A stretch of 64,000 nucleotides of DNA, from positions 1 to 64,000 of the forward strand of contig CAXMQQ010000084.1 of assembly GCA_964195545.1 (NCBI GenBank). Direction: 5' to 3'. Positions 15,269-24,376 of the stretch are shown here, one piece after another. The position numbers and the translations under genes are program-made. Below the pieces are notes generated by a model that was given only the letters and a program-made list of their open reading frames with translations, was not told the DNA's origin and did no database searches. This DNA is from JAHEEL01 sp964195545. Its GTDB lineage: Bacteria > Actinomycetota > Acidimicrobiia > Spongiisociales > UBA5794. Numbering within the stretch: the first letter of the stretch is position 1; each line of letters begins with the position of its first letter.

Positions 15269-16224
15269 CGCCCGAACATCTGGTGCACCTCGGACTGGAT
15301 CACAACGAGCTTCGTCTCAGCAACTCTCTCGACGAACGGTGTGAACTCAAGATCGACCCGCGCAGAACGCATCTGCCACGGTCGCATGAAGTCGGATGCT
15401 GTGTAGTCGATGATGACGTCTCCGAGCTTGTGGATGCGTCCGTCGAGCAGCAGCGTGTTCTCGGTCGCCGCCGACGTGTCGCCGAATCCGTACCCCATGT
15501 TCAAGCCGACACGGCGTCCGTCGTCGATGCTTCCGGAGGCGCTCGCCCACACCCAGAAGGAGTTGTACTCCCACACGCCTCGGCCCCAGTCGAGATTCCC
15601 GAAACTCGACTCTGTTCGAAGCGCGGTGACCTCGCTACCGATCCGGAGCGTCCCCTCGACGGGCATGGCGTTGATCTTCCGGTTGTAGTAGAACCGCCGA
15701 CCGGGGATCGGAGTGACAATGACCGTCGATTCGTGGTCTTTGGCGAGAGAGAAATAGAGGTCAGCGCTGAGTCGGAAGCCGTCGAAGTCGTCCCAACGAA
15801 CCGTGACACGGCGGCCGCGGTCTTCCACGGCGAACCGAACGTCGACACGCTTGCTCGAGTAGCTGCAATCGCCCACGATGCTGTTCCTCGCCAGTTCGAC
15901 TCCTCGCACGGGTGGAACGATGACGGATTCCTCGTGGTACGACGCAGCATCGAAGTCAACGAGATACACGAATGCCATTCCGACATAGCCGAGGTCGGCG
16001 AGCGTGACCGAGAAGTAGCCATCCGGGGACGTGACTCCGTAGTAGTCCCAGCGCTTCGCCCGGAAACGTTGGAGTGGCCGGATCCCAACAGTGTGGGCAT
16101 CTTCCATGTTGCAGTCGAGGAGCGGTTGCCTCGCCCATCCGGTCTGAACGAGCCGGCCCGAACTGTCCAGGAGTCGAGATGCCTCCGTGATCTCACGCTG
16201 AGCGGGGGCCGCTGTGTCACTCAC
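15178..16224 (-). CDS. DUF2804 family protein
   Basis: The 348-aa soluble protein matches the DUF2804 layout: an N-terminal strand with GWARQPLLDCN, then RPLQRFRAKRWDYYGVTSPDGYF, here split as RPLQRFRAKRWDYYG and TSPDGYF, and a central FGNLDWGRGVWEYNSFWVW segment. A C-terminal part carries GLNMGYGFGDTSAATEN. The fold resembles lipocalin-like beta proteins such as diels-alderase/hydroxyneurosporene synthase types, but no activity is established. The start is GTG at 16224 (GTGA overlaps the stop of the gene before it). It is cotranscribed with two small membrane proteins (16221-16478 and 16478-16837). Confidence 0.8.
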   Translation of the reverse strand: MSDTAAPAQREITEASRLLDSSGRLVQTGWARQPLLDCNMEDAHTVGIRPLQRFRAKRWDYYGVTSPDGYFSVTLADLGYVGMAFVYLVDFDAASYHEESVIVPPVRGVELARNSIVGDCSYSSKRVDVRFAVEDRGRRVTVRWDDFDGFRLSADLYFSLAKDHESTVIVTPIPGRRFYYNRKINAMPVEGTLRIGSEVTALRTESSFGNLDWGRGVWEYNSFWVWASASGSIDDGRRVGLNMGYGFGDTSAATENTLLLDGRIHKLGDVIIDYTASDFMRPWQMRSARVDLEFTPFVERVAETKLVVIQSEVHQMFGRYTGTVLADDGENIPIDGIVGWAEEHHARW

Positions 16225-16478
16225 CGTGAGTCGCCGCTCTCATCGCCCTCACCGCTCATCCGCCGCCTGAGCAGGAGCGGAAGGACCGCCATCACGACGA
16301 AACCGATTGCTGCGACGAACGCGATCAGGTTCTGGCTGTTCGCCGACTGGGATTCGACGCCGAACGCCGTTGCCAGGACACCAACGAGCAGGCCCGCGAT
16401 GAGAGCGATTGCCGCTGAGGCAAGAAGCCACACGAGGTAGCCAACGACCAGCTTCCAGGTCGCGGCATTGTCGCCCAT
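16221..16478 (-). CDS. Small membrane protein, unknown
   Basis: This 85-aa protein has two hydrophobic segments (about residues 10-32 and 49-70), the first with VWLLASAAIALIAGLLVGV, and a charged C-terminus (LLRRRMSGEGDESGDSR). No recognised domain. The ATG at 16478 overlaps the DUF4870 stop by one base, and its stop overlaps the DUF2804 start by 4 bp, so it sits in a tightly coupled three-gene operon. Function unassigned. Confidence 0.65.
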   Translation of the reverse strand: MGDNAATWKLVVGYLVWLLASAAIALIAGLLVGVLATAFGVESQSANSQNLIAFVAAIGFVVMAVLPLLLRRRMSGEGDESGDSR

Positions 16479-16837
16479 CAGTCGGTGACGAACCGGAGCG
16501 TGAGCGGATACCGGTAGAACTCACCATTCGCTGCTCTGATACCGGCGATGATCGTCACGACCAGAGCGAAGATCAGGACCGCGAAGATGAGGATGAACCC
16601 GATGAGCACGAACATCAGGACGATCGATCCGATCACGTAGATGATCAAGGAGATCTGGAAGTTCAACGCCTCCCGCGCGTGGTACTCGACGAACGGATCC
16701 TCCTCGCGTTTCATCAGCCAGATGACGAGCGGCGCGATGAATCCCAGCCCGATCAATGGAATGAGATGAGCGGCCGTGGCCCAACCCCGCGACTCGGAAG
16801 GAACAGGCTCGGGTACGGCCGGGTAGTCACTGGTCAT
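16478..16837 (-). CDS. DUF4870 domain membrane protein
   Basis: The 119-aa protein carries the DUF4870/Tic20-like pattern: a first hydrophobic segment ending in PLVIWLMKREEDPFVEYHAR, then EALNFQ, followed by two to three further membrane segments. The ATG at 16837 has AAGGAT six bases upstream. A longer in-frame extension to 16945 is not supported. It is the first gene of the operon leading into 16221-16478 and DUF2804. The family is widespread and of unknown function. Confidence 0.82.
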   Translation of the reverse strand: MTSDYPAVPEPVPSESRGWATAAHLIPLIGLGFIAPLVIWLMKREEDPFVEYHAREALNFQISLIIYVIGSIVLMFVLIGFILIFAVLIFALVVTIIAGIRAANGEFYRYPLTLRFVTD

Positions 16838-16908
16838 GTCGATCCTTTCGCTGACGTGCGGAGGATACCGACGATGTCCCACCCGACGGCGTAATCGCCG
16901 CGCGGAGG

Positions 16909-17658
16909 TCAGTTCGCGAATGTGAGAGCCTGACGGCTGGCCCATCGTTGGGAGGCTGTCCCGTACGCGGCGCGGGATGCTTCGCCGTCTCCTCTCTCGA
17001 GCGCCTCGAGGCTCTTGCGGACGTCCTCGGCAGACTCATCGAACGTGAGGTCTCCATCGGCAAAGTGGTCGGCCACCGTCGCATAGTCGAGCTCCAGCAT
17101 CGATCCGGCGGGGAATTCAGCGAGCCAGCGCTCGAGATCGCGGACCTGGTCGATGACCGGTTCGGGAAAGCCGGCACCGTCGAGCACGCGAACCGCCCAA
17201 CCGATGCGATCAACGGCTTCACCGAGATCCGTCCGGTAGCGGATCCCGAGGCCGTCGTGACGCTCGTAGATCTCCCGTTCAGATGGGTTGAAGGCACCGA
17301 ACCAGCGCAACGGGACATGCCAAGGCGACGCGAGGATGTGGCTTCTCCGATTGGCAGAGCGAAGATCGGCGAGCTCCCGTTTGAACGATTCACGTTCTTC
17401 TTCGCTCACAAGCGGGATCTTCGGATACGTCCCCGAGAAAGCCAGCACTCCTTCGACCATGCGGAGCCGGGTGGTGCGTGGGCATGCATACGACAGCCCG
17501 TTCCACACGGTGACGAAGGCGTCCTCTCGCAGCGATTCATCCCAAACGAACCGGCCATCAGATCGGACCATACGACTATCGGAAGTGGTCTCGTCATGTG
17601 GCTCAATATCGATGGCGTCACCGGTGACGAATACCCTGAGGTAGGCCGTGCTGATCAT
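16909..17658 (-). CDS. Conserved actinobacterial protein of unknown function
   Basis: The 249-aa soluble protein begins MISTAYLRVFVTGDAID, with a central HILASPWHVPLRWFGAF and a C-terminal helical part (FADGDLTFDESAEDVRKSLE). I believe it belongs to a family found across Actinobacteria (possibly DUF8083), but the assignment is from memory of the pattern. The start at 17658 is six bases after TACCAT on the minus strand, the leaderless arrangement seen throughout this window. It is divergent from the amino-acid dehydrogenase gene, 106 bp away. Confidence 0.7.
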   Translation of the reverse strand: MISTAYLRVFVTGDAIDIEPHDETTSDSRMVRSDGRFVWDESLREDAFVTVWNGLSYACPRTTRLRMVEGVLAFSGTYPKIPLVSEEERESFKRELADLRSANRRSHILASPWHVPLRWFGAFNPSEREIYERHDGLGIRYRTDLGEAVDRIGWAVRVLDGAGFPEPVIDQVRDLERWLAEFPAGSMLELDYATVADHFADGDLTFDESAEDVRKSLEALERGDGEASRAAYGTASQRWASRQALTFAN

Positions 17659-17764
17659 TCAGGGATGGTACCGGGCGCGGTTCCGGAACCGACGGGGAAC
17701 CTCTCAGTTAGAATCGTCCTGTATCTCGAGCCATGTCCTTGGCGGTCCGTCGAAAGGAGTCGCG

Positions 17765-18841
17765 TTGGGAGTTTTCGAAGCGATCGGTACCGAATCGCAC
17801 GAAGAGGTACTTTTCGGCGTAGACCACGAGAGCGGTCTACAGACGATCATCGCGATTCACGACACGTCACTCGGTCCCGCCCTCGGTGGGACCCGCTTCT
17901 ATCCGTATGCCGACGAAGCAGCGGCCCTCAAGGACGTTCTCCGACTCTCCAAAGGAATGACCTTGAAGTCCGCCGCTGCCAGCCTTGACCTCGGTGGAGG
18001 CAAAGCGGTCATCATCGGCGATCCGGCAGAGGTCCGGAGCGAGTCCCTGATCCGCGCCTACGGACGGGTCGTCAATTCCCTCGGTGGCCGCTACGTCACG
18101 GCCGCTGATGTCGGGACCACTACCGACGACATGGTCTTGATCGCAAAGGAAACGCCTTGGGTCTCAGGGTTGCCCTACGCCCAGGGCGGATCGGGTGACC
18201 CGTCACCCGCCACCGCGCGCGGTGTGATGGCCGCGTTGCGCGGCATCGGAGAGCGGCTTTGGGGATCAGGCGATCTCGCAGGTCGCCGCGTCGCCGTCCA
18301 GGGTGTCGGAAAGGTTGGGATGGATCTCGTGCGACGCCTCACCGAAGTCGGCACCGAGACCGTCGTTGCCGACGCCAATGCCGATGCGGTGGCCCACGCA
18401 GTTGAAACGTATGGATCGCAGGGCGTCTCCGTGGACGGGATCTACGACATCACGTGCGACATCTTCTCTCCAAGCGCACTCGGTGCCACGCTCAACGAAG
18501 AGACGATTCAGCGCCTTCGGTGCGCGGCGATCGCCGGTTGCGCCAACAACCAGCTCGCTACCGACGACGACATGGCGCGAATTGTCGAGCGAGGCATTCT
18601 CTATGCCCCGGACTTCGTCGTGAACGCGGGCGGTGTCATCAATATCGCAGCTGAAACCGGCGGATACTCGGCCGAACGAGCCGGGGAGATGGTTGACCGA
18701 ATCCACGACAACGTCATCGCTGTGTTCGAGACCGCCGCCAGCGACGGTGTAGACACACATGACGCAGCGGTGCGGTTCGCGCAGCAGAGGATCGATCAGG
18801 CAGGAGGCTCCCGCTTCAATCCACAATCAAGCGGGACGTGA
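17765..18841 (+). CDS. Leucine/valine-type amino-acid dehydrogenase
   Basis: The 358-aa enzyme of the Glu/Leu/Phe/Val dehydrogenase family oxidatively deaminates branched-chain amino acids to 2-oxoacids with NAD+. The N-terminal domain shows LGPALGGTRFYPY, the catalytic lysine block LSKGMTLKSAAASLDLGGGK and the AADVGTTTDDM motif. The C-terminal Rossmann domain has VQGVGKVGMDLVRRL and then AGCANNQLA, with PDFVVNAGGVINIAAE further on. A TTG start at 17765 follows AAGGAG by five bases; no earlier start preserves homology. It is followed after 10 bp by the fused 2-oxoacid dehydrogenase E1, so the pair should carry leucine, isoleucine and valine to acyl-CoAs. Confidence 0.92.
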   Translation: MGVFEAIGTESHEEVLFGVDHESGLQTIIAIHDTSLGPALGGTRFYPYADEAAALKDVLRLSKGMTLKSAAASLDLGGGKAVIIGDPAEVRSESLIRAYGRVVNSLGGRYVTAADVGTTTDDMVLIAKETPWVSGLPYAQGGSGDPSPATARGVMAALRGIGERLWGSGDLAGRRVAVQGVGKVGMDLVRRLTEVGTETVVADANADAVAHAVETYGSQGVSVDGIYDITCDIFSPSALGATLNEETIQRLRCAAIAGCANNQLATDDDMARIVERGILYAPDFVVNAGGVINIAAETGGYSAERAGEMVDRIHDNVIAVFETAASDGVDTHDAAVRFAQQRIDQAGGSRFNPQSSGT

Positions 18842-18851
18842 AAGGAGCGCC

Positions 18852-20882
18852 GTGACCACCGGATTCGACGGCCACATCGACCACTTCGGTCTCGGGCTGA
18901 CGGAGGATGACCTCGTTGACCTCTACCGCAAGATGCTTGTCTCGCGACGACTCGACGAGAAGATCTGGGCGCTCAATCGCCAGGGGCGGATTCCGTTCGT
19001 CGTCTCGGTATCCGGTCACGAAGCCACGCAGGTCGGCATCGCTGCGGCTCTGGATCCGAAACGCGATTGGTCGCTGCCGTACTACCGCGACATTGCCTTC
19101 AACATCGGCCTGGGTGTTTCGGCCGAGGACATCTTCATGGGCCAGTTCGCCAAGGCAGCCGACCCGTCCTCGGGCGGCAGGCAGATGCCCAACCACTGGT
19201 CTGAACCGGACTTGAATCTCTTCACCCATTCGTCGGTGATCGCCACGCAGTATCCCCACGCGGTCGGGATCGCCTACGAACTCAAGCGTCGCGGTTCGGA
19301 CGGTGTCGTCTATGTCTCCGGCGGAGAAGGATCGACGTCGGAGGGCGATTGGCACGAGGCAATGAACTTCGCCGGGATCCACAAGCTCCCGGTGATCTTC
19401 GTCATTCAAAACAACCTCTACGCGATCTCCGTACCTGCTGCAGAAGAGGTCGCCGGACAGGTCGCCGATCGGGCCAAAGGCTACGGGATGGAGGGGGTCG
19501 TCGTCGATGGCAACAGCGTCCTCGCCATGTACGCGGCTTCCACTGAAGCCGTAGCCCGAGCCAGGGCAGGAGAAGGACCGACTCTGATCGAAGCGAAGAC
19601 CTACCGCTACTACGCACACACGTCCGATGATGACGACAAGTTGTACCGGACCCGGGAAGAAGTCGAACTGTGGAGGCGGAAGGACCCCATTCCGCAGTTC
19701 CGCCAGTATCTCGTCGAGCAGCGCGCCCTCGACGCTGCAGCGGAAGAGCGGCTCGAAGCCGAGGTCACGGATCTCGTCAGTCGCGCGGCGGCTACTGCGG
19801 AGAGTGCTCCCGATCCGACGGATGCCACGAGCCATGTATACGCGAATCCGATCGTTCCCTCGATTGCCGTTGAGGCGATGGAACCCGCGTTCGCCGGTGA
19901 AGAGATCAACCTCGTCACCGCGGTCAACCGGACGCTGCACTACGCGATGGGACGCGACCCGCAGACCGTCATCTTCGGCGAGGACGTCGCAGATCCGAAG
20001 GGTGGCGTCTTCAAGGCAACGGCCGGGCTCACCGACGCGTACGGGTCCGGGCGTTCGTTCAACACACCCCTGGCGGAATCGGTGATCATCGGCCTCGGTG
20101 TGGGGATCGCGGCAACAGGAACGAAGGCGATCGCTGAGATTCAGTTCGCAGACTTCATCCACCCTGCGTTCGATCAGATCATCTCTGAAGTTGCTCGGAT
20201 CACATACCGGACCAACGGCCGATGGGGCTGCCCGATGGTGATCCGCACGCCGTATGGGGGCGGAGTTCACGGCGCCCTCTACCACTCGCAGTCGATCGAG
20301 GCGTTCTACGCTCACATACCGGGCCTCAAGATCGTGACGCCTTCGACCCCGGCAGACGCCAAGGGACTGCTCCTCTCCGCGATCGACGATCCCGACCCGG
20401 TGATGTTCCTTGAGCCGAAGAAGCTCTACCGCCTCGCAGTCGGCCCGGTGCCGGATGGTGATTATCGCATCCCGATCGGTCAGGCGGCACTGCGACGAGT
20501 AGGCGGCGATCTGACGATCATCTCCTATGGGTCGATGGCTCACTTTTCGGTCGAGGCCGCGAATCGACTTGCAGCGGAGGGAATCGACGCCACCGTGGTC
20601 GACCTTCGCTCGCTGAAGCCGCTCGATTGGCCAACGATCGAATCCGCTGTGAAGCGCACGAGCAAGGTACTGATCGTGTACGAGGACAACGAATTTCTCG
20701 GCTACGGAGCGGAAGTATCGGCACAGATCTCGGAGCGCGCTTTCGATTGGCTCGATGCGCCGGTGCGCCGCTATGCATCACCCGATGTGCCGACGTTCCC
20801 GTATGCCGCCTCGCTCGAGAAGCAGATCATTCCGAACGTCGACGGCATCGTCGAACGGGCCCAGTCCCTGGCGGCGTACTGA
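18852..20882 (+). CDS. Branched-chain 2-oxoacid dehydrogenase E1, alpha and beta fused
   Basis: The 676-aa protein decarboxylates branched-chain 2-oxoacids and reductively acylates the lipoyl group of E2, using thiamine diphosphate. Residues ~1-330 form E1 alpha, with SGGEGSTSEGDWHEAMNFAG (ThDP/Mg motif) and a C-terminal phospho-loop-like YRYYAHTSDDD. Residues ~345-676 form E1 beta, with VNRTLHYAMGRD, FGEDVADPKGGVFKAT, NTPLAESVIIGLGVG and PYGGGVHGALYHSQS. The usual two genes are joined by a linker of about 25 residues. The start is GTG 18852 behind AAAGGAG. No E2 or E3 gene follows; the next plus-strand gene is 224 bp away. Confidence 0.92.
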   Translation: MTTGFDGHIDHFGLGLTEDDLVDLYRKMLVSRRLDEKIWALNRQGRIPFVVSVSGHEATQVGIAAALDPKRDWSLPYYRDIAFNIGLGVSAEDIFMGQFAKAADPSSGGRQMPNHWSEPDLNLFTHSSVIATQYPHAVGIAYELKRRGSDGVVYVSGGEGSTSEGDWHEAMNFAGIHKLPVIFVIQNNLYAISVPAAEEVAGQVADRAKGYGMEGVVVDGNSVLAMYAASTEAVARARAGEGPTLIEAKTYRYYAHTSDDDDKLYRTREEVELWRRKDPIPQFRQYLVEQRALDAAAEERLEAEVTDLVSRAAATAESAPDPTDATSHVYANPIVPSIAVEAMEPAFAGEEINLVTAVNRTLHYAMGRDPQTVIFGEDVADPKGGVFKATAGLTDAYGSGRSFNTPLAESVIIGLGVGIAATGTKAIAEIQFADFIHPAFDQIISEVARITYRTNGRWGCPMVIRTPYGGGVHGALYHSQSIEAFYAHIPGLKIVTPSTPADAKGLLLSAIDDPDPVMFLEPKKLYRLAVGPVPDGDYRIPIGQAALRRVGGDLTIISYGSMAHFSVEAANRLAAEGIDATVVDLRSLKPLDWPTIESAVKRTSKVLIVYEDNEFLGYGAEVSAQISERAFDWLDAPVRRYASPDVPTFPYAASLEKQIIPNVDGIVERAQSLAAY

Positions 20883-21106
20883 CAAACCATGGCCGTCCGG
20901 ATTCCATAGTCCGTTGTCCGTATTCAGGAAGGCTGCGAGCGGTGAACGATGGCCACGCGTGTGTCCATCTTCTTGTGGGTCTCCTCACATGACGGTGGAG
21001 CTATTCACTCTCGTACTCCGCTGAGAGAACGACGATCTTCATCAACTGCACTTCTCAGCTTTGAGCCCATCTACGCCACCGAGGCCCTGCGTCGTAGAGT
21101 GGCACC

Positions 21107-21985
21107 ATGACGTCAGCAGTCACCGTACGACAGGCGATTCCTTCCGACCACGCGGCGGTTGCCGCGTTCACCGAGGACACGTTCGAGTGGGGTGACTATG
21201 TCGCGGCGCTCTTCCTCGAGTGGCTCGAACGCCATGACATGTTCGTCGCCGTTGGCGTCAGCAGCGATGACGTTCCCATCGCTCTGGGCAGCGTGCGGAT
21301 GCTTTCACCGACGGAGGCGTGGTTCCATGCGGCTCGCGTCCGACCCGATCTCCGAGGCCAGGGGATCGCAACCGACATCTCAGTGGCGCTGCGTGCATGG
21401 GCGGCTGAACAAGGGGCAACCGTCGGACGGCTCCTCGTCGAGGACTGGAACGAGGCCTCGATCCGGCATGTCGAAAAGACGGGTCGTCGCAGGGTCGCCT
21501 CCATGGTGCGCTGCACAAAGCCCATCGGCGATGCATCACCCTCACCCGACGGCAACGGGGGACGCCGCATTCCATCACCGCTCCGTGCACGATCGGCTCA
21601 CGCAGCCGATGCTCAGTCGGCGTACGCGTCGTGGTCGATCGGCGAACTGGGGCGCGCCTCTCGTCGCCTCTTCGGAGTCAGATGGTCGTTCCGGCGCCTC
21701 ACCATCCAAGACCTGATCGCTGCGGCGAGAGGAAGTGCGTTCTGGGAGATCGGTGCAGGTTGGGCGCTTGCTTCGCCCGCAACCGGTGCCCGCTTTGAGG
21801 TGTCCTGGCTCGAGACGCGGGAGGAAGACGCAAATGACCTCCTCCGATCGCTCATCGACCTGGCGATCGGATCCGGGTCCGAGTCGATCACAATCTGGGT
21901 TCCCGATGTCGACTGGGCCGTAAGAGCAGCCAGGCGCCTCGGCTTCGAGACATCCCTGATGCACGTCTACGCGGGTCAGCTTTGA
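21107..21985 (+). CDS. GNAT-family N-acetyltransferase
   Basis: The 292-aa protein has an N-terminal GNAT domain (residues ~5-140) with the acetyl-CoA loop VRPDLRGQGIATDISVALR (R/QxxGxG/A) and the following WNEASIRHVEKTGRR. The C-terminal half contains a second strand-helix pattern (residues ~195-290) that may be a degenerate second GNAT fold. The substrate is unknown. TAGAGT ends six bases before the ATG, indicating a leaderless transcript. It stands alone between the dehydrogenase operon and the convergent glc operon. Confidence 0.82.
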   Translation: MTSAVTVRQAIPSDHAAVAAFTEDTFEWGDYVAALFLEWLERHDMFVAVGVSSDDVPIALGSVRMLSPTEAWFHAARVRPDLRGQGIATDISVALRAWAAEQGATVGRLLVEDWNEASIRHVEKTGRRRVASMVRCTKPIGDASPSPDGNGGRRIPSPLRARSAHAADAQSAYASWSIGELGRASRRLFGVRWSFRRLTIQDLIAAARGSAFWEIGAGWALASPATGARFEVSWLETREEDANDLLRSLIDLAIGSGSESITIWVPDVDWAVRAARRLGFETSLMHVYAGQL

Positions 21986-22043
21986 GTGAATGGCGTCCCA
22001 GTTGGGTCAAGAACGCGGCCGTCTGACTGTCGGCTGTTCGCTG

Positions 22044-23261
22044 TTATCTGTCAGCTATGGCTTCCCAGTAGAGCTCAACGGGGTGCACCACATCGATCTC
22101 CTCATCAAGAAAGGTCCGGAGCTGCATCTCGCAACCGGGGTTGGCCGATGCGACGGAAGTCAGGCCGGTTGCTTCGATCTGCATCGCCTTCATGTGACCC
22201 AACTCACCGGACATCTCGGGATGGGAGAGTTGGTAGGCGCCCGCAGCGCCGCAGCACATCCCCGCCGGGTCGATTTCGATCGGCTCATACCCCGCCGCTC
22301 TGAGAATCCTTCTGGGCTCCTCGACGATCCGCTGGGCGTGCCGGAGATGGCAGGGATCGTGGATCGCAATCGGAAGTTGATCTCCGGACACCTCAGGAAG
22401 TGATCCATCGGCGATCAAGGTGGCGATGAACTCGTTCGCATCGACAACGCGTGACGCCAGATCCGCACCGCCTTCCACCCAATGGTCGTAGCCCTTCATG
22501 AAAGCGCTGCACCCCGCCGAGTCGACGACGATCTGGTCGTACCCGGCAAAGGCCCCGAGGTTCTTGGCCACCATCTTGGCCGCGTCGTACGCGGCCCCCT
22601 CGTGGGCGGCAAGCGCCCCACAGCAGGACTGGTTTGCCGGGACCACGACCCGATAGCCGGCGGTCCGGAGTACCTGGATGGCGGCGACGTGGACGTTTGA
22701 GTACCACTGGTCCATCACGCAGCCTGCGAGGAATGCAACCGTGCCGACCGGCTCGCCGTCGGGGAGCCACTCACGGCCCGCCGTGGTCGGAACCGGGAGC
22801 GGAATACGTCTCAGCGCAGTGACCTTTCCTGCGACCCCCGCCAGAGCAAACGGCATCTGTATCCGCTGGGCAACCGCCACGATCCAGGAGAGAAAGACGA
22901 CGGTCGACCGGGAAGCGATCGCACGGCCGAAGACCGTCCGTGTCGCGAATGTCTTCCAATCAGGCAATTGGGCGGTTACTTCGGCGCGTGCCCCTTCCAT
23001 CAACCGACCGAACTGCACGAGCGATGGACAGGCCACCTCGCACCCGCGGCACTGGAGGCAGAGATCCATGACCTCTGCGAACCGCTCATCCACACCGACA
23101 ACCCCGCGGTCGACGGCCCTCATCGCCGCGATGCGCCCTCTGGGGGATGCCGACTCATCTCCGGTCACGCGGAAGGTGGGACAGGCGGGGAGACAGAGAC
23201 CGCAGTCGATACATGCGTCGAGTTCTGGCGTCGTTGGCGCGAAGTCGGTGATCCAGCCCAT
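22044..23261 (-). CDS. glcF: Glycolate oxidase iron-sulfur subunit
   Basis: The 405-aa electron-transfer subunit of the glycolate oxidase complex has two 4Fe-4S clusters near the N-terminus, CIDCGLCLPACP and CLQCRGCEVACP. Two CCG-type cysteine-rich domains follow, with NQSCCGALAAHEG and MCCGAAGAYQLSHPEMSGEL. ATG 23261 overlaps the glcE stop (TGATG). It is the last gene of glcD-glcE-glcF. The complex oxidises glycolate, or a related 2-hydroxyacid such as lactate, to the 2-oxoacid and passes electrons to the quinone pool. Confidence 0.93.
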   Translation of the reverse strand: MGWITDFAPTTPELDACIDCGLCLPACPTFRVTGDESASPRGRIAAMRAVDRGVVGVDERFAEVMDLCLQCRGCEVACPSLVQFGRLMEGARAEVTAQLPDWKTFATRTVFGRAIASRSTVVFLSWIVAVAQRIQMPFALAGVAGKVTALRRIPLPVPTTAGREWLPDGEPVGTVAFLAGCVMDQWYSNVHVAAIQVLRTAGYRVVVPANQSCCGALAAHEGAAYDAAKMVAKNLGAFAGYDQIVVDSAGCSAFMKGYDHWVEGGADLASRVVDANEFIATLIADGSLPEVSGDQLPIAIHDPCHLRHAQRIVEEPRRILRAAGYEPIEIDPAGMCCGAAGAYQLSHPEMSGELGHMKAMQIEATGLTSVASANPGCEMQLRTFLDEEIDVVHPVELYWEAIADR

Positions 23262-24376
23262 CACGCACCACCCGGCATGATGCCCGGGTTGCAGATGCCC
23301 GCCGGATCGAACGTGGCTTTGATCCTTCGTTGGATCTCGATCGAAGCCGGGGGTGTGCCCCATGGATCGATACCGGTGACGCCTCCTGCGACCATGACCA
23401 GCGCCCCACCGGTCGACTCGGCCCAGGATCTGGCCGCCGCGAACTCTCCGTCGTCAACACCAGGCACGCCTGCCTCGATTCGCCCGACGCCGTGTTCGGC
23501 GATCCACCGTGCGGCTCCGAGTCGTTTCACCCATTCGATAGCCTCCGGCACGTACGGTGCCGGAACGCGAAACTCGATCCGAATCGGGCCGGTGATCGGT
23601 CCGGGCCAGACCAGCCCGGGGCGAGGATCGGCGCCGATGCTGCGTGCCTGCGCTGTGACCTGGCTCTCGGCACCACCGAGAAAGAGGAACGAGCCTTCAG
23701 AGGTTTCGAGGACGGCGAGCGGTCGATACGTGCTCCCTAGAGCGGTTGCGGCATCTTCGATCTCGACCGTTGCCGTGGTGAGCGGCTGCGACCACAACTT
23801 CAGAGTTACGCTCCCGATCAATCCGAGGCTGCCGAGCGATCCGGTGAGTAGGCGAGGGAGTCCGTAGCCGGTAGATGACTTCACAACGGGGCTGCCGCCG
23901 GACACGACCTTCCCATACCCGGTCACCAATCCCAGCTGCAGCACCCGATCACGGGTCGGCCCATACCGAAGCCGGCGGTACCCGGAGAGTCCCGCTGCGA
24001 CGACACCACCAATCGTCGCGCCGGGTGCCGTCTCCGGGAACACGGCGGTTTGGCCCCTGGACGCGATCTCGACCTCGAGGGCGTCGACATCGACACCTGC
24101 CTGGACGACGATGGTGAGATCATCCGGCCTCCACTCAACGATCTGGTTCAAGCCCGCTGTCGTGATGACGAGTTCGGCTCTGACGGGGCTTCCGAACCCT
24201 GCGTGTGTTCCACCGCCGAGGAAGGTCGTCGGGATGTGCACTTCTGCTGCCGACCGAAGGATGGCCGTCGCCTCTTCCATCGATGTGGGGGCGACGACGA
24301 ACTCCGCATCGACATCCGCGGTCTCATCCCGGAGGCGCTCGAAGAGCTTGCGGGTAACGGATGTCAGCGTCGTCAT
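23261..24376 (-). CDS. glcE: Glycolate oxidase FAD-binding subunit
   Basis: The 371-aa protein has a PCMH-type FAD domain: PTTFLGGGTHAGFGSPV, LTIVVQAGVDVDALE, FPETAPGATIGGVVAAGLSG and GPTRDRVLQLGLV. It is shorter than GlcD and matches GlcE length. The start at ATG 24376 overlaps the glcD stop by 4 bp (ATGA-type), and its own end overlaps glcF. Upstream open frame to 24829 is antisense noise within glcD. It acts with GlcD and GlcF at the membrane. Confidence 0.92.
   Translation of the reverse strand: MTTLTSVTRKLFERLRDETADVDAEFVVAPTSMEEATAILRSAAEVHIPTTFLGGGTHAGFGSPVRAELVITTAGLNQIVEWRPDDLTIVVQAGVDVDALEVEIASRGQTAVFPETAPGATIGGVVAAGLSGYRRLRYGPTRDRVLQLGLVTGYGKVVSGGSPVVKSSTGYGLPRLLTGSLGSLGLIGSVTLKLWSQPLTTATVEIEDAATALGSTYRPLAVLETSEGSFLFLGGAESQVTAQARSIGADPRPGLVWPGPITGPIRIEFRVPAPYVPEAIEWVKRLGAARWIAEHGVGRIEAGVPGVDDGEFAAARSWAESTGGALVMVAGGVTGIDPWGTPPASIEIQRRIKATFDPAGICNPGIMPGGA

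Noticed and set aside
15190..16440. A 416-codon plus-strand frame antisense to DUF2804
   Set aside because: No homology landmarks, and it crosses a coupled three-gene operon on the other strand.
18816..20543. A 575-codon minus-strand frame antisense to the branched-chain E1 gene
   Set aside because: Arg/Asp/Val-rich composition without any motif; the plus strand encodes a clear enzyme. Long antisense frames are expected at this GC content.
20883..21106. Possible small gene or riboswitch between the E1 gene and the GNAT gene
   Set aside because: Only short frames and no stable hairpin with conserved riboswitch features; only the TAGAGT promoter box before the GNAT gene is supported.
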